A DNA stretch of 64,000 bases from Limimaricola sp. (lineage in GTDB: Bacteria; Pseudomonadota; Alphaproteobacteria; Rhodobacterales; Rhodobacteraceae), in contig NZ_WGLM01000004.1 in the NCBI RefSeq assembly GCF_016125575.1, forward strand, positions 870,501 to 934,500, given 5' to 3'. This document shows, piece by piece, positions 1 through 9,074 of this stretch. Numbering within the stretch: the first letter of the stretch is position 1; every line of letters begins with the position of its first letter. The translations under genes and the position numbers were made by a program. The notes under the pieces were generated by a model. That model did no database searches. It saw only the letters and a program-made list of their open reading frames with translations, and was not told where the DNA came from.

Positions 1-166
1 ACTTCTCGCGCCAGCCGACGGCAACCCAGGGGTTCGACGGCACGAAGTGATAGACGGGATCCTTGGTGACGACGGTAATCCTGTCTTCCTTGCGGATCTG
101 GTCGGCCAGTTCGTAGGCCATGATGGAACCGCCAAGCCCGGCCCCCAGTATGACGATATGTGCCAA
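1..166 (-). CDS. Sulfide:quinone oxidoreductase-like flavoprotein, N-terminal fragment
   Basis: Only the first 55 or so codons lie in the window; the gene runs off the left edge. The minus-strand reading begins LAHIVILGAGLGGSIMAYEL, a Rossmann FAD-binding motif (GAGLGG), and continues with a segment containing VPSNPWVAVGW, which is typical of sulfide:quinone oxidoreductases and related type II NADH dehydrogenase-like flavoproteins. These enzymes oxidise sulfide at the membrane and pass electrons to quinone. The start is taken as TTG at 166-164. It is preceded by a GGGAGG ribosome site, and the nearby ATG is out of frame. An FNR-type box and a good -10 lie upstream, which fits an anaerobic or sulfide role. 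Another FAD-dependent quinone reductase of the same superfamily remains possible because the active-site cysteines are outside the window. Confidence 0.72.
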   Translation of the reverse strand, partial: MAHIVILGAGLGGSIMAYELADQIRKEDRITVVTKDPVYHFVPSNPWVAVGWREK

Positions 167-214
167 TGCATTGCCCTCCCGGCTGCAATCGGGGGCCTGC
201 CGCCCCCATCGGAA

Positions 215-264
215 TGCATCAGTATACCTAAATGTTTTGATGATCCGTCCTTGATCTGGATCAA
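215..264 (-). promoter_or_regulatory. FNR/FnrL box and -10 of the SQR-like gene
   Basis: A perfect FNR-family palindrome TTGAT-CTGG-ATCAA occupies 251-264. On the minus strand a TATACT -10 hexamer lies at 226-221, predicting transcription from about 215. The centre of the palindrome (257.5) then falls about 42 bp upstream of the start, the usual position for class II FNR activation. The box overlaps the TGA stop of xdhC. The transcription start is inferred, not measured. Confidence 0.6.
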
Positions 265-1208
265 GGTCCGGGCGGCCCTCCGGCGGCGAGGTCGGGCGCG
301 CGGGCCGACCAGCCCTGCATCAGCGCCACCGCCACGCCCAGCGCGATGGCCTGCGGGTGCTTGCCCAGGCGCGGATCGCCGATCGGGCAGGCGATGCGGG
401 CAATCTGTTCGGGCCGATGGCCCAGCGCGGCCAGGCGCGACCGGAACCGCGCCCATTTCGTGGCCGACCCGATCAGCCCGCAGCCGGCAAAGCCCCGGCC
501 CAAGAGCGCGTGGCAAAGCGCAAGGTCCATCTCGTGGCTGTAGGTGACGATCAGGTGTTCGGCATCGCGCGGCGCGTGGCGCGCAAGCAGCGCGGGATCG
601 GCCGCCGTGACGGTCTCGACCCCCTCCGGCACGGTGTCGGGAAAGCGGTCCGTTCCGGTGTCGATCCATGTCAGCGCGACATCGGGCAGCGGCGCCAGCA
701 CGCCCACCAGCGCCCGGCCGACATGGCCCGCGCCCCAGATCCAGACCTGCCGCGCGGCCGGCGTCGCCCCTTCGATGACCCAACCCGCCACCTCGACCGG
801 GCCGGGGCCTGCGGTTTCCAGCCGGCGCGCCACCGCCGCAGGCATGGGGCCGGCCCCCTCCAGCGGTCGGGCGAAGGGCAGGGCGGGCAGGCTGCCGATG
901 TCAAACCGTTCGATCAGCAGCGTGACCGACCCGCCGCAGCACTGGCCCAGCGCCGGCCCCAGCGGCATGGTGCGGACCTGGCGGTCCGGCCCGCCCGCCA
1001 GCGCCCCACGCGCCGCCGCCACCGCCTCGAACTCCAGCCGTCCGCCGCCGATCGTGCCGTCGTGCCCGCCAGCCTCGTCCGCCCCCCAGACCAGCATCTC
1101 GGTCCCGGCCTCGCGCGGTACCGATCCGGCCGTGCGCAGCACCAGCACGCGGGCCACCGCGCCCCGCGCCGCCACCGCCGCCCGCAGCCGGGAGAGGTCG
1201 AAGGTCAT
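261..1208 (-). CDS. xdhC: Xanthine dehydrogenase accessory protein XdhC
   Basis: A 315-residue protein that binds the molybdenum cofactor, protects it during sulfuration and inserts it into the XdhB subunit. The family signatures are visible: GTIGGGRLEFEA near residues 51-62, the paired-cysteine QCCGG at 89-93, and a Rossmann segment WIWGAGHVG at 156-164. A C-terminal CPIGDPRLGKHP stretch is typical of XdhC/CoxI proteins. The ATG at 1208 overlaps the xdhB stop as ATGA, so the two are translationally coupled in an xdhA-xdhB-xdhC operon. A longer in-frame extension upstream runs back through xdhB and has no family similarity, so it was not used. The stop codon lies inside the FNR box of the next gene. 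Confidence 0.93.
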   Translation of the reverse strand: MTFDLSRLRAAVAARGAVARVLVLRTAGSVPREAGTEMLVWGADEAGGHDGTIGGGRLEFEAVAAARGALAGGPDRQVRTMPLGPALGQCCGGSVTLLIERFDIGSLPALPFARPLEGAGPMPAAVARRLETAGPGPVEVAGWVIEGATPAARQVWIWGAGHVGRALVGVLAPLPDVALTWIDTGTDRFPDTVPEGVETVTAADPALLARHAPRDAEHLIVTYSHEMDLALCHALLGRGFAGCGLIGSATKWARFRSRLAALGHRPEQIARIACPIGDPRLGKHPQAIALGVAVALMQGWSARAPDLAAGGPPGP

Positions 1209-3628
1209 CCCCGCACCCGGCCCAGGGCGGCCAGCACCCGTTCCGCCGTCGCGGGCGCGTCCAGTGCCGGATAGGCCGCGCCGCAGGCCGCCACCGCGTC
1301 CGACAGCGCGAGGAAAGCCGAGATGCCCAGCATGAAGGGCGGCTCGCCCACCGCCTTGGACCGGTAGACCGTCTCGGCCGGGTTGGCGGCATCCCACAGC
1401 GCCACGTTGAAGACCGGCGGCCGGTCCGACACCGCCGGGATCTTGTAGGTCGACGGCGCATGCGTGCGCAGCCGCCCCTTGTCGTCCCAGACCAGTTCCT
1501 CGGTCGTCAGCCAGCCTGCGCCCTGCACGTAGCCGCCCTCGATCTGGCCGATGTCCAGCGCGGGGTTCAGGCTGGCGCCGGCATCATGCAGGATGTCGGT
1601 GCGCAGGATGCGGTTCTCGCCGGTCAGCGTGTCGATCACCACCTCGGTCACCGCGGCGCCGTGGGCGAAGTAGTAGAACGGCCGCCCCTGCCCCTTGATG
1701 CGGTCCCAGGTGATGTCGGGCGTGCGGTAGAACCCGGTCGACGACAGGCTGACGCGGTTCTGGTAGACCAACGCGGCCGCCTCGGCGAAGGTCATGCTCT
1801 CGCCGCCGACATGGACCATGCGATCGGCAAAATGCACCGATGCGGCGTCGGTCTGGGCGCGTTCGGCCAGGAACGCCGCCATCCGGTCGCGGATCGTGTC
1901 GCAGGCCGCCTGCACCGCCATCCCGTTCAGGTCCGACCCGGACGAGGCCGCGGTGGCGCTGGTATTGGGCACCTTGCCGGTATCGGTCGCGGTGATCTTG
2001 ACCGCCGCCACTTCCACCCCGAACCGCGCCGCCGCCACCTGCGCCACCTTCTGGAACAGGCCCTGTCCCATCTCGGTGCCACCGTGATTAAGGTGGATCG
2101 AGCCGTCCTGGTACACATGCACCAGCGCGCCCGCCTGGTTGAGGTGGGTCAGCGTGAAGGAGATCCCGAACTTCACCGGCGAAAAGCCGATGCCGCGCTT
2201 CAGGATCGGGCTTTGCGCGTTCCACGCGGCAATCGCCGCCTTGCGCGCGGCATATTCGCTGGTCTCCAGCAAACGTTCCGTCATCTCGTGCAGGATGAAA
2301 TCGGTCACCTCCATCCCGTAGGGCGTGGTATTGGCCAGCGGCCGGAACCCCTCGGGCGAATGCGGCCCTCCATAGCGTTGGCCATGCCCCGTCCCGCTCG
2401 ACAGCTTCGTCGCGCTGCCTGCCTTTGCCTTGGAAATATCCTCGGGGGGAGTCCCGGAGGGACGGGGGGCAGACAGCCCCCCTTCCGCCGCCCGATAATA
2501 GTTGATCCGCCGGATCTCCACCGGATCGCGGCCCAGGGCGTGGGCCACATGGTCCATCACCCGCTCGATCCCCAGCACGCCCTGCGGCCCGCCGAAGCCG
2601 CGATAGGCGGTGGCCGATTGCGTGTTGGTCTTCAGCCGGTGCGAGGTGATGCGCGTGGCAGGCAGCAGGTAGGCATTGTCGGCATGCAGCATCGCCCGGT
2701 CCGCCACCGGCAGCGACAGGTCCAGCGCCCAGCCGCAGCGCGTCCACTGGGTGAACGCCACGCCCCGCAGTCGCCCGTCGTCGTCATAGCCCACATCGTA
2801 GGCGATGCGGAAATCGTGCCGCTTGCCGGTGATGACCATGTCGTCGTCGCGGTCATAGCGCATCTTGCAGGGGCGGCCCGTCAGTCGCGCGGCCACGGCA
2901 CAGGCCACCGCCAGCGCATTGCCCTGGCTTTCCTTGCCGCCGAACCCGCCGCCCATCCGCCGCACCTCGCAGCGCACGGCATGCATCGGCAGGCCCAGCG
3001 CCTCGGCCACCTTGTGCTGGATCTCGGTCGGGTGCTGGGTCGAGGAATGGACGACCATGTCGCCCCCCTCCTGCGGCAGCGCCACCGCCGCCTGACCTTC
3101 GAGGTAGAAATGCTCCTGCCCGCCCATCTCGATCACGCCTTGCAGGCGGTGCGGGGCGGCAGCCAGCGCCGCGTCGACATCGCCCTTGGACCAGATCCGC
3201 GGCCCTTCCTCGAACCGGCTGTTCGCGGCCAGCGCCTCGTCGATTGTCAGGATCGGCGTTTCCTCGGCGTAGCTGATCTGGCCCAGCCGCGCGGCCTTGC
3301 GGGCGGCCAAATGGCTGGTCGCCACGACGATGAAGATCTGCTGGCCCACGTAGTGCACCGCGCCATCCGACAGCAGCGGTTCGTCATGGGCCGAGGGCGA
3401 TACGTCGTTGGCAAAGGGCAGGTCCTCGGCCGTCAGCACGGCCATGACACCCGGCGCGGCCTTCACCGCCGACAGGTCCATCGCGGTGATCCGGCCGCGC
3501 GCGATGGTCGAGAGCCCGAAGGCCAGGTGCAGCGTGCCTGCCGGCGTCGGGATATCGTCGATGTAGCGGGCCCGGCCCGTGACGTGCAGCGCGCCGCTGT
3601 CATGCGGCAGGGGTTTGGCCACGCTCAT
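1205..3628 (-). CDS. xdhB: Xanthine dehydrogenase, molybdopterin-binding subunit XdhB
   Basis: An 807-residue large subunit of bacterial xanthine dehydrogenase, which oxidises hypoxanthine and xanthine to urate at the molybdenum cofactor. Cofactor-binding loops are seen at GGGFGGKE (226-233), YRGFGGPQG (342-350) and GGTEMGQG (516-523). The catalytic glutamate is E762 in VGEPP. The start ATG at 3628 overlaps the xdhA stop as ATGA. One oddity stands out: residues about 380-432, between INYY and NTTPYG, form an insertion absent from the family core as I know it, rich in Gly, Ser, Pro and Lys. Residues 383-403 of it are encoded by a copy of a dispersed palindromic repeat, read in frame. The reading frame stays open and the catalytic motifs on both sides are intact, so the enzyme is probably functional. 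Confidence 0.95.
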   Translation of the reverse strand: MSVAKPLPHDSGALHVTGRARYIDDIPTPAGTLHLAFGLSTIARGRITAMDLSAVKAAPGVMAVLTAEDLPFANDVSPSAHDEPLLSDGAVHYVGQQIFIVVATSHLAARKAARLGQISYAEETPILTIDEALAANSRFEEGPRIWSKGDVDAALAAAPHRLQGVIEMGGQEHFYLEGQAAVALPQEGGDMVVHSSTQHPTEIQHKVAEALGLPMHAVRCEVRRMGGGFGGKESQGNALAVACAVAARLTGRPCKMRYDRDDDMVITGKRHDFRIAYDVGYDDDGRLRGVAFTQWTRCGWALDLSLPVADRAMLHADNAYLLPATRITSHRLKTNTQSATAYRGFGGPQGVLGIERVMDHVAHALGRDPVEIRRINYYRAAEGGLSAPRPSGTPPEDISKAKAGSATKLSSGTGHGQRYGGPHSPEGFRPLANTTPYGMEVTDFILHEMTERLLETSEYAARKAAIAAWNAQSPILKRGIGFSPVKFGISFTLTHLNQAGALVHVYQDGSIHLNHGGTEMGQGLFQKVAQVAAARFGVEVAAVKITATDTGKVPNTSATAASSGSDLNGMAVQAACDTIRDRMAAFLAERAQTDAASVHFADRMVHVGGESMTFAEAAALVYQNRVSLSSTGFYRTPDITWDRIKGQGRPFYYFAHGAAVTEVVIDTLTGENRILRTDILHDAGASLNPALDIGQIEGGYVQGAGWLTTEELVWDDKGRLRTHAPSTYKIPAVSDRPPVFNVALWDAANPAETVYRSKAVGEPPFMLGISAFLALSDAVAACGAAYPALDAPATAERVLAALGRVRG
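2421..2482 (-). repeat. Dispersed palindromic element, copy A, in frame inside xdhB
   Basis: Read on the minus strand: a G6/C6 hairpin at 2482-2464, then a second small palindrome (TCCCTCCGGGA), a C-run, then GAGGATATTTCC and AAGGCAAAGGC. The same ordered parts recur at 8944-9001, 56271-56334 and 62343-62406, all outside genes. The tail AAGGCAAAGGC is identical to that of the 62.3 kb copy. This copy encodes about 21 residues of XdhB (383-403). Confidence 0.75.
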
Positions 3629-4989
3629 GCCCGCACCTCCATCAGGTCGGCCGGTTGTCCCGACATCTCGGCGTAGTAGCGCCGCAGCATGCCTTTCGCG
3701 GCCTCCAGCCGGTAGGCGGCACTGGCGCGCATGTCCGACAGCGGCGTGAAATCCTGCTCAAAGGCGGGCAGCGCGGCTGCGACGGTCGCCTCGGACCAGG
3801 CCTGTCCCAGAAGGGCGGCTTCCACCGACGCGGCGCGTTTGGGGATGCCCGCCATGCCGCCGAAGGCGATGCGGGCGGCCGTCACCTTGCCGTCCTCGAT
3901 GGTCAGGTTGAAACAGCCGCAGACGGCGGAAATGTCCTGATCGAACCGCTTCGACAGCTTGTAGCAGCGCAGCGAAGGCGCGCGCAGCGGCAGCGTGACC
4001 GCCTCGACGAACTCGCCCCTTTCGCGGTCCTGCTTGCCATAGTCGAGAAAGAACGCCTCCAGCGGCATCTCGCGCCGCGCATCGCCCTTGCGCAGGTGCA
4101 GCGTGGCGCCCAGCGCGATCAGCGCGGGCGGGTTGTCGCCGATGGGCGAGCCGTTGGCGATGTTGCCGCCCACGGTCGCGGCATTGCGCACCTGTTCCGA
4201 CCCGTAGCGGCGCACCATCGTGGCATAGCTGGGGTGATAGACCTCCAGCACGGCCAGCATCTCGGTCATCGTCACGGCGGCGCCGACGCGCAGCGTGTCG
4301 GTGCCGATCTCGATGCCCTTGAGATCCGCGCAGCGGTTGAGGAAGGCGACCTTGGGCAGATCGCGCAGCTGCTTGGTGATCCAGAGACCCACATCGGTCG
4401 CCCCGGCGATCAGCGTCGCGTCGGGGTTGGCCAGGTACCATGCCGCAAGGTCATCTGCCGTCTCGGGGGCGAAGGGGGCCGGCCCCGGATCGAACCCGTC
4501 GAGCGGTTCGTCCATCCAGTCGGGCGCTTCGGCGGCCTCGGCGGCCTGCGCGGCGCGGATGATCGGGGCATAGCCGGTGCAGCGGCAAAGGTTGCCCGCC
4601 AGCACCACGTCATGATCGGTGCGCCCTTGCAAATGCCCGGCGGCCAGCGAGGCCACGAAACCCGGCGTGCAAAAGCCGCACTGGCTGCCGTGATGTTCCA
4701 ACATCGCTGCCTGCACGGGGTGCAGCGCGCCGTCGGGGCCGGAAATCCCCTCGACGGTGCGCACTGCCTTGCCGTGCAGTTGCGGCATCAGCAGGATGCA
4801 GGCGTTGAGCGCGCGCACGCCATTGTCGTCGGTGACAAGCACGGTGCAGGCGCCGCAATCGCCCTCGTTGCAGCCCTCCTTCGTGCCGGTCAGCCCGCGC
4901 GTCTCGCGTAGCCAGTCGAGCAGGGTCCGCGTGGGAGGGGCATCCACGCGGATCTCCTCGCCATTAAGAATGAACGCGATATCGGTCAT
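3625..4989 (-). CDS. xdhA: Xanthine dehydrogenase, iron-sulfur and FAD subunit XdhA
   Basis: A 454-residue small subunit carrying two 2Fe-2S clusters and FAD, which moves electrons from the XdhB molybdenum site to NAD. Plant-type cluster cysteines are C40, C45, C48 and C63. The second cluster uses C104 and C107 (CGFCTPG) and C135 and C137 (CRCTGY). The FAD-binding part follows, with [11 protein letters not shown] and [17 protein letters not shown]. The start is ATG at 4989 ([11 protein letters not shown]), where family similarity begins; a TTG-initiated extension upstream lacks it. This is the first gene of the xdhABC operon and diverges from dnaE across a gap of about 240 bp. Confidence 0.94.
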   Translation of the reverse strand: MTDIAFILNGEEIRVDAPPTRTLLDWLRETRGLTGTKEGCNEGDCGACTVLVTDDNGVRALNACILLMPQLHGKAVRTVEGISGPDGALHPVQAAMLEHHGSQCGFCTPGFVASLAAGHLQGRTDHDVVLAGNLCRCTGYAPIIRAAQAAEAAEAPDWMDEPLDGFDPGPAPFAPETADDLAAWYLANPDATLIAGATDVGLWITKQLRDLPKVAFLNRCADLKGIEIGTDTLRVGAAVTMTEMLAVLEVYHPSYATMVRRYGSEQVRNAATVGGNIANGSPIGDNPPALIALGATLHLRKGDARREMPLEAFFLDYGKQDRERGEFVEAVTLPLRAPSLRCYKLSKRFDQDISAVCGCFNLTIEDGKVTAARIAFGGMAGIPKRAASVEAALLGQAWSEATVAAALPAFEQDFTPLSDMRASAAYRLEAAKGMLRRYYAEMSGQPADLMEVRA

Positions 4990-5014
4990 GCAACGTGCCG
5001 GCCGCTGTCTGTTG

Positions 5015-5090
5015 CGCGGGGCTTTGCCCCACCTCGCCCCGGCCCGATGCGGCGGAATGCCGGGGGTCATTGCCAGACCCAAGAAAAGCG
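5015..5090. repeat. Possible degenerate copy of the dispersed palindromic element
   Basis: In the xdhA-dnaE divergent gap, a GGGGCTTTGCCCC hairpin is followed by GGCCCGATGCGGC and then an AAGAAAAGCGG tail. This gives the same order of parts as the four clear copies, but with weak base identity. It could equally be an unrelated GC-rich hairpin. No convincing -35/-10 pair for xdhA or dnaE was found in this gap. Confidence 0.3.
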
Positions 5091-5231
5091 GCCTTTGCGC
5101 GCGCTGGCAAGTCCCGGCTTTGATGGAAAGCGCGAAGCAGTTTCCGCCTGCGCAGAAGAAAGGCAAAGATGCGACGTTGACCGGCTCTGCCCACTGGCGC
5201 CAGGGCGCGCGGCTCCGCTATGGTCTGAGCC

Positions 5232-8200
5232 ATGACATCCCAGCCCCGATTCATCCACCTGCGCGTGCATACCGAGTATTCGCTGCTGCAGGGTGCCGTC
5301 CCGGTCAAGAAACTGGCCGGTCTTGCCGCCGACATGGGCATGCCCGCCGTCGCAGTCACCGATACGAACGCGATGTTCTGCGCGCTGGAGTTTTCCGAAT
5401 ACGCCTCGAAGGCGGGGGTGCAGCCGATCATCGGCTGCCAGCTGGACCTGGCCTACCTGCCGGCGGAACCCGGCAAACGGCCCGAAGCGCCCGCGCCCGT
5501 GGTGCTGCTGGCGCAGTCCGAGGCGGGCTGGCGCAACCTGATGAAGCTGAACTCCTGCGCCTATCTCGACGCGCATGGGGAGTTGCCGCAAGTCACGCTG
5601 GACGAGTTGGCCTCCCATGCCGCGGGGCTGATCTGCCTGACCGGCGGGCCGGACGGGCCGGTGGGCCGTCTGCTGCGGACCGGCCACGCGGCGCAGGCAC
5701 AGGCGCTGGTCAGCCGCCTTGCGGCGATCTACCCCGACCGCCTTTATATCGAGTTGCAGCGCCATCCCGGCGATGGCGGCCTGCCCGAGGCCGAGCGTCT
5801 GTCCGAACGCGGCCATGTCGAGATGGCCTACGCGATGGACCTGCCGCTGGTCGCCACCAACGACGTGCATTTCCCCAAGGCCGACCTCTTCGAGGCGCAC
5901 GACGCGCTGATGTGCATCGCCGAGGGCGCCTATGTCGACCAGCAGGAACCGCGCCGCCGCCTGACACCCCAGCACTACTTCAAGTCGCAGGCGGAAATGG
6001 CGACGCTGTTCGCCGATCTGCCCGAGGCGCTGGAAAACACCGTCGAGATCGCGCGGCGCTGCGCCTTCAAGGTGTCCAAGCACCCGCCGATCCTGCCGCG
6101 TTTCGCCGATGACGAGGTCAGCGAGTTGCGCCGGCAGGCGCGAGAGGGGCTGGCCGCGCGGCTGGCTGTCATCCCCCATGCAGCCGCGGTCGAGGATTAC
6201 GAAAAGCGGCTGGATTTCGAACTGGGCATCATCGAGCAGATGGGCTTTCCCGGCTACTTCCTGATCGTGGCCGATTTCATCAAGTGGGCCAAGGACCACG
6301 GCATCCCAGTGGGGCCGGGCCGCGGTTCGGGTGCGGGCAGCCTTGTGGCCTATGCGCTGACCATCACCGACCTTGATCCGCTGCGCTACAACCTTCTGTT
6401 CGAACGCTTCCTCAACCCCGAGCGGGTGTCGATGCCCGACTTCGACATCGACTTCTGCATGGACCGCCGCGAAGAGGTGATCCGCTACGTGCAGGAGAAA
6501 TACGGGCGCGACCGGGTGGGCCAGATCATCACCTTCGGCGCGCTGCTGTCCAAGGCCGCGGTGCGCGACGTGGGTCGGGTGCTGCAGATGCCCTACGGCC
6601 AGGTCGACCGCATCTCGAAGATGATCCCGAATGAAGGGGTCAAGCCGGTCAGCATCGAAAAGGCGCTGGCCGACGAGCCGCGGCTGCGCGAAGCTGCGAA
6701 GGAAGAAGAGGTGGTGGGCCGCCTGCTGGATTACGCCCAGCAGATCGAGGGGCTGCTGCGCAACGCCTCGACCCATGCCGCGGGCGTGGTGATCGGCGAC
6801 CGGCCGCTGGACGAGCTGGTGCCGCTTTACCAGGACCCGCGGTCGGACATGCCGGCCACGCAGTTCAACATGAAATGGGTGGAACCGGCGGGGCTGGTGA
6901 AGTTCGACTTTCTGGGCCTCAAGACGCTGACGGTGATCCAGAACGCGGTGGCGCTGATCCTGAAATCGGGCCGGCCTCTGCATGTCGCGGCCGACGGCAC
7001 GAAACTTTACGACCCGCCCAAGGGGGCCGAGAACGACATCGGGGCGATCCCGCTGGACGATGCCAAAACTTACGAGCTTTATTCTCGCGCGCGCACGGCG
7101 GCGGTGTTCCAGGTGGAAAGCTCGGGCATGATGGACGCGCTCAAGCGGATGAAGCCCACCTGCATCGAGGACATCGTGGCGCTGGTGGCGCTCTACCGTC
7201 CCGGCCCGATGGAGAACATCCCGACCTATTGCGAGGTCAAGAACGGGCAGAAGGAACTGCAATCCATCCACCCCTCGATCGACCATATCCTGGCCGAGAC
7301 GCAGGGCATCATCGTCTACCAGGAACAGGTGATGCAGATCGCGCAGGTCATGGCGGGCTACAGCCTTGGCGGCGCCGACCTGCTGCGCCGCGCGATGGGC
7401 AAGAAGATTGCCGAGGAGATGGCCAAGGAACGCCCCAAGTTCGAGGCGGGCGCGATGGCCAACGGGGTGGACAAGAAGAAGGCCAGCGAGGTGTTCGACC
7501 TGCTGGAGAAATTCGCCAACTACGGCTTCAACAAGTCGCACGCCGCCGCCTATGCCGTGGTCAGTTACCAGACGGCCTGGCTCAAGGCCAATCACCCGGT
7601 CGAGTTCATGGCAGGCGTGATGAACTGCGATATCCACCTGACCGACAAGCTGGGCGGCTATTTCCAGGAAGTGCGCAAGGGGCTGGAGCTGGAAACGGTG
7701 CCGCCCTGCGTCAACCGCAGCGAGGCGACTTTCGACGTGGTCGAGGGGCGGCTGGTCTATGGCTTGGGCGCGCTGAAGAACGTGGGCGTCGAGGCGATGA
7801 GGCTGATCGTCGCCGGGCGCGGCGACAAACCCTTCACCACGCTTTTCGACGTCGCGCGGCGGGTGGATCTGAAGAAGGTGGGCAAGCGCCCGCTGGAGAT
7901 GCTGGCGCGGGCCGGGGCCTTCGACGTGCTCGACCGCAACCGCCGGCGCGTCTTCGACAGTCTCGATGCGCTGGTGGCCTATTCGGCGGCGGTGCACGAT
8001 CAGCGCGCCTCGGCGCAGGTCAGCCTGTTCGGCGAGGCGGGCGAGGATCTGCCCGAGCCGCGGCTGGCCAACGTACCCGACTGGCTGCCGTCCGAGCGGC
8101 TGGCCGCCGAACATGCCGCGGTGGGCTTCTACTTGTCGGGCCATCCGCTGGATGACGACATGGCGGCGCTGCGGCGCAAGGGCGTGCTGACGCTCGACGA

Positions 8201-8732
8201 GATCGCCGCCCGTGCGCAGGGCGGCGGCTATGCCGGCAAGATCGCGGGCAGCGTCGCCCGGCGGGACGAGCGCAAGTCGGCGCGCGGGTCGCGCTATGCC
8301 TTCGTCACCCTGTCGGACCCGACCGGGCAATACGAAGTGACGGTGTTCTCCGAGGTACTGGAAGCCTCGCGCGATTTGCTGGAGCCCGGTGCAAGGGTCG
8401 TGCTGAATGTCACCGCGACGATGGAGGGCGACCAGCTGAAGCTGCTGGCGCAGGGTGTAACGGCGGCTGACGCCGTGGTGGCCGAGGCGGGCGCGACGGG
8501 CCTGCGCATCTTCATCTCGGGCGCCGAGGCGGTGGGCCCGGTCGCCGCGCTGCTTGACCGCGCGCAGCAGGACGCGCCACGGGCCGGACGCGGGCCAATC
8601 CTGTTCAACCTGATCGATCCGGCCCTGCCCGGCGAGACCGAGATTGACCTTGGCCGCGAATACCCGGTGACGCGCGAGATCAGGGGCGCGTTGCGCTCGC
8701 TGCCCGGGGTGATGGAGGTGGAGGATGTCTGA
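5232..8732 (+). CDS. dnaE: DNA polymerase III alpha subunit (replicative DnaE)
   Basis: An 1166-residue C-family polymerase, the catalytic core of the replisome. An N-terminal PHP domain begins FIHLRVHTEYSLL (H9, H13). The polymerase active-site aspartates are D403 and D405 in MPDFDIDF, and D559 in VKFDFLGLKTL. PGRGSGAGSLV lies just before the first pair. A helix-hairpin and OB-fold region follows near residues 1000-1100 (YAFVTLSDPTGQYEVTVFS). Length and the lack of an imuA/imuB neighbourhood favour the replicative DnaE1 over the mutagenic DnaE2. The start ATG at 5232 fits the conserved N-terminus. The last codons overlap slyX. The reverse strand carries a very long accidental open frame through this gene, which I regard as a codon-bias effect. 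Confidence 0.96.
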   Translation: MTSQPRFIHLRVHTEYSLLQGAVPVKKLAGLAADMGMPAVAVTDTNAMFCALEFSEYASKAGVQPIIGCQLDLAYLPAEPGKRPEAPAPVVLLAQSEAGWRNLMKLNSCAYLDAHGELPQVTLDELASHAAGLICLTGGPDGPVGRLLRTGHAAQAQALVSRLAAIYPDRLYIELQRHPGDGGLPEAERLSERGHVEMAYAMDLPLVATNDVHFPKADLFEAHDALMCIAEGAYVDQQEPRRRLTPQHYFKSQAEMATLFADLPEALENTVEIARRCAFKVSKHPPILPRFADDEVSELRRQAREGLAARLAVIPHAAAVEDYEKRLDFELGIIEQMGFPGYFLIVADFIKWAKDHGIPVGPGRGSGAGSLVAYALTITDLDPLRYNLLFERFLNPERVSMPDFDIDFCMDRREEVIRYVQEKYGRDRVGQIITFGALLSKAAVRDVGRVLQMPYGQVDRISKMIPNEGVKPVSIEKALADEPRLREAAKEEEVVGRLLDYAQQIEGLLRNASTHAAGVVIGDRPLDELVPLYQDPRSDMPATQFNMKWVEPAGLVKFDFLGLKTLTVIQNAVALILKSGRPLHVAADGTKLYDPPKGAENDIGAIPLDDAKTYELYSRARTAAVFQVESSGMMDALKRMKPTCIEDIVALVALYRPGPMENIPTYCEVKNGQKELQSIHPSIDHILAETQGIIVYQEQVMQIAQVMAGYSLGGADLLRRAMGKKIAEEMAKERPKFEAGAMANGVDKKKASEVFDLLEKFANYGFNKSHAAAYAVVSYQTAWLKANHPVEFMAGVMNCDIHLTDKLGGYFQEVRKGLELETVPPCVNRSEATFDVVEGRLVYGLGALKNVGVEAMRLIVAGRGDKPFTTLFDVARRVDLKKVGKRPLEMLARAGAFDVLDRNRRRVFDSLDALVAYSAAVHDQRASAQVSLFGEAGEDLPEPRLANVPDWLPSERLAAEHAAVGFYLSGHPLDDDMAALRRKGVLTLDEIAARAQGGGYAGKIAGSVARRDERKSARGSRYAFVTLSDPTGQYEVTVFSEVLEASRDLLEPGARVVLNVTATMEGDQLKLLAQGVTAADAVVAEAGATGLRIFISGAEAVGPVAALLDRAQQDAPRAGRGPILFNLIDPALPGETEIDLGREYPVTREIRGALRSLPGVMEVEDV

Positions 8733-8934
8733 CGCTGACCGCGTGGCGCTGGAAGAGCGCATCGCGCACCTGACCGCAATGGTCGAGGACCTGTCCGACA
8801 TCGTGGCCCGGCAGGAACGCGAACTGGCCGTGTTATCGCGTCGGCTTGGCCTGTTGATGGAGCGCGAAGCGGGCCGTGAGGCCGATGCGGGCGGCACGGT
8901 TCCTCTGGCAGACCAGCGGCCGCCGCATTGGTGA
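8725..8934 (+). CDS. slyX: SlyX family protein
   Basis: A 69-residue protein with an N-terminal amphipathic, probably coiled-coil helix (residues 4-46, LEERIAHLTAMVEDLSDIVA) and a Pro-rich tail ending RPPHW, as in SlyX proteins. The molecular function of the family is unknown. It overlaps the dnaE stop by 8 bp, so it is likely co-translated with dnaE. A palindromic repeat copy begins about 10 bp after its stop. Confidence 0.8.
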   Translation: MSDADRVALEERIAHLTAMVEDLSDIVARQERELAVLSRRLGLLMEREAGREADAGGTVPLADQRPPHW

Positions 8935-8943
8935 GGCCGGGGA

Positions 8944-9001
8944 GGGGGCGCTGCCCCCGCGCGCGCTGCGCGCCCCCCGGAGTATTTCCGGCAAGATGAA
9001 G
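8944..9001 (+). repeat. Dispersed palindromic element, copy B, slyX-hisS gap
   Basis: A GGGGGC/GCCCCC hairpin at 8944-8958, a second GCGCGC(GCT)GCGCGC-like palindrome, a C-run, then CGGAGTATTTCCGG and an AAG-containing tail. The order of parts matches copies A, C and D. It lies between genes transcribed in the same direction, so it may act at the mRNA level as a 3' stem-loop after slyX. Confidence 0.7.
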
Positions 9002-9074
9002 CCGCAGGGCCCTCGTTGCCCTTGGGCGCGGGGCGCGTTAAAGGCAGGCGCGATTGCAGCGCCGGGGACCGCAG

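Noticed and set aside
1460..3676. A 738-codon plus-strand frame opposite xdhB
   Set aside because: Shadow of xdhB; rich in Arg, His and Gln and without conserved motifs.
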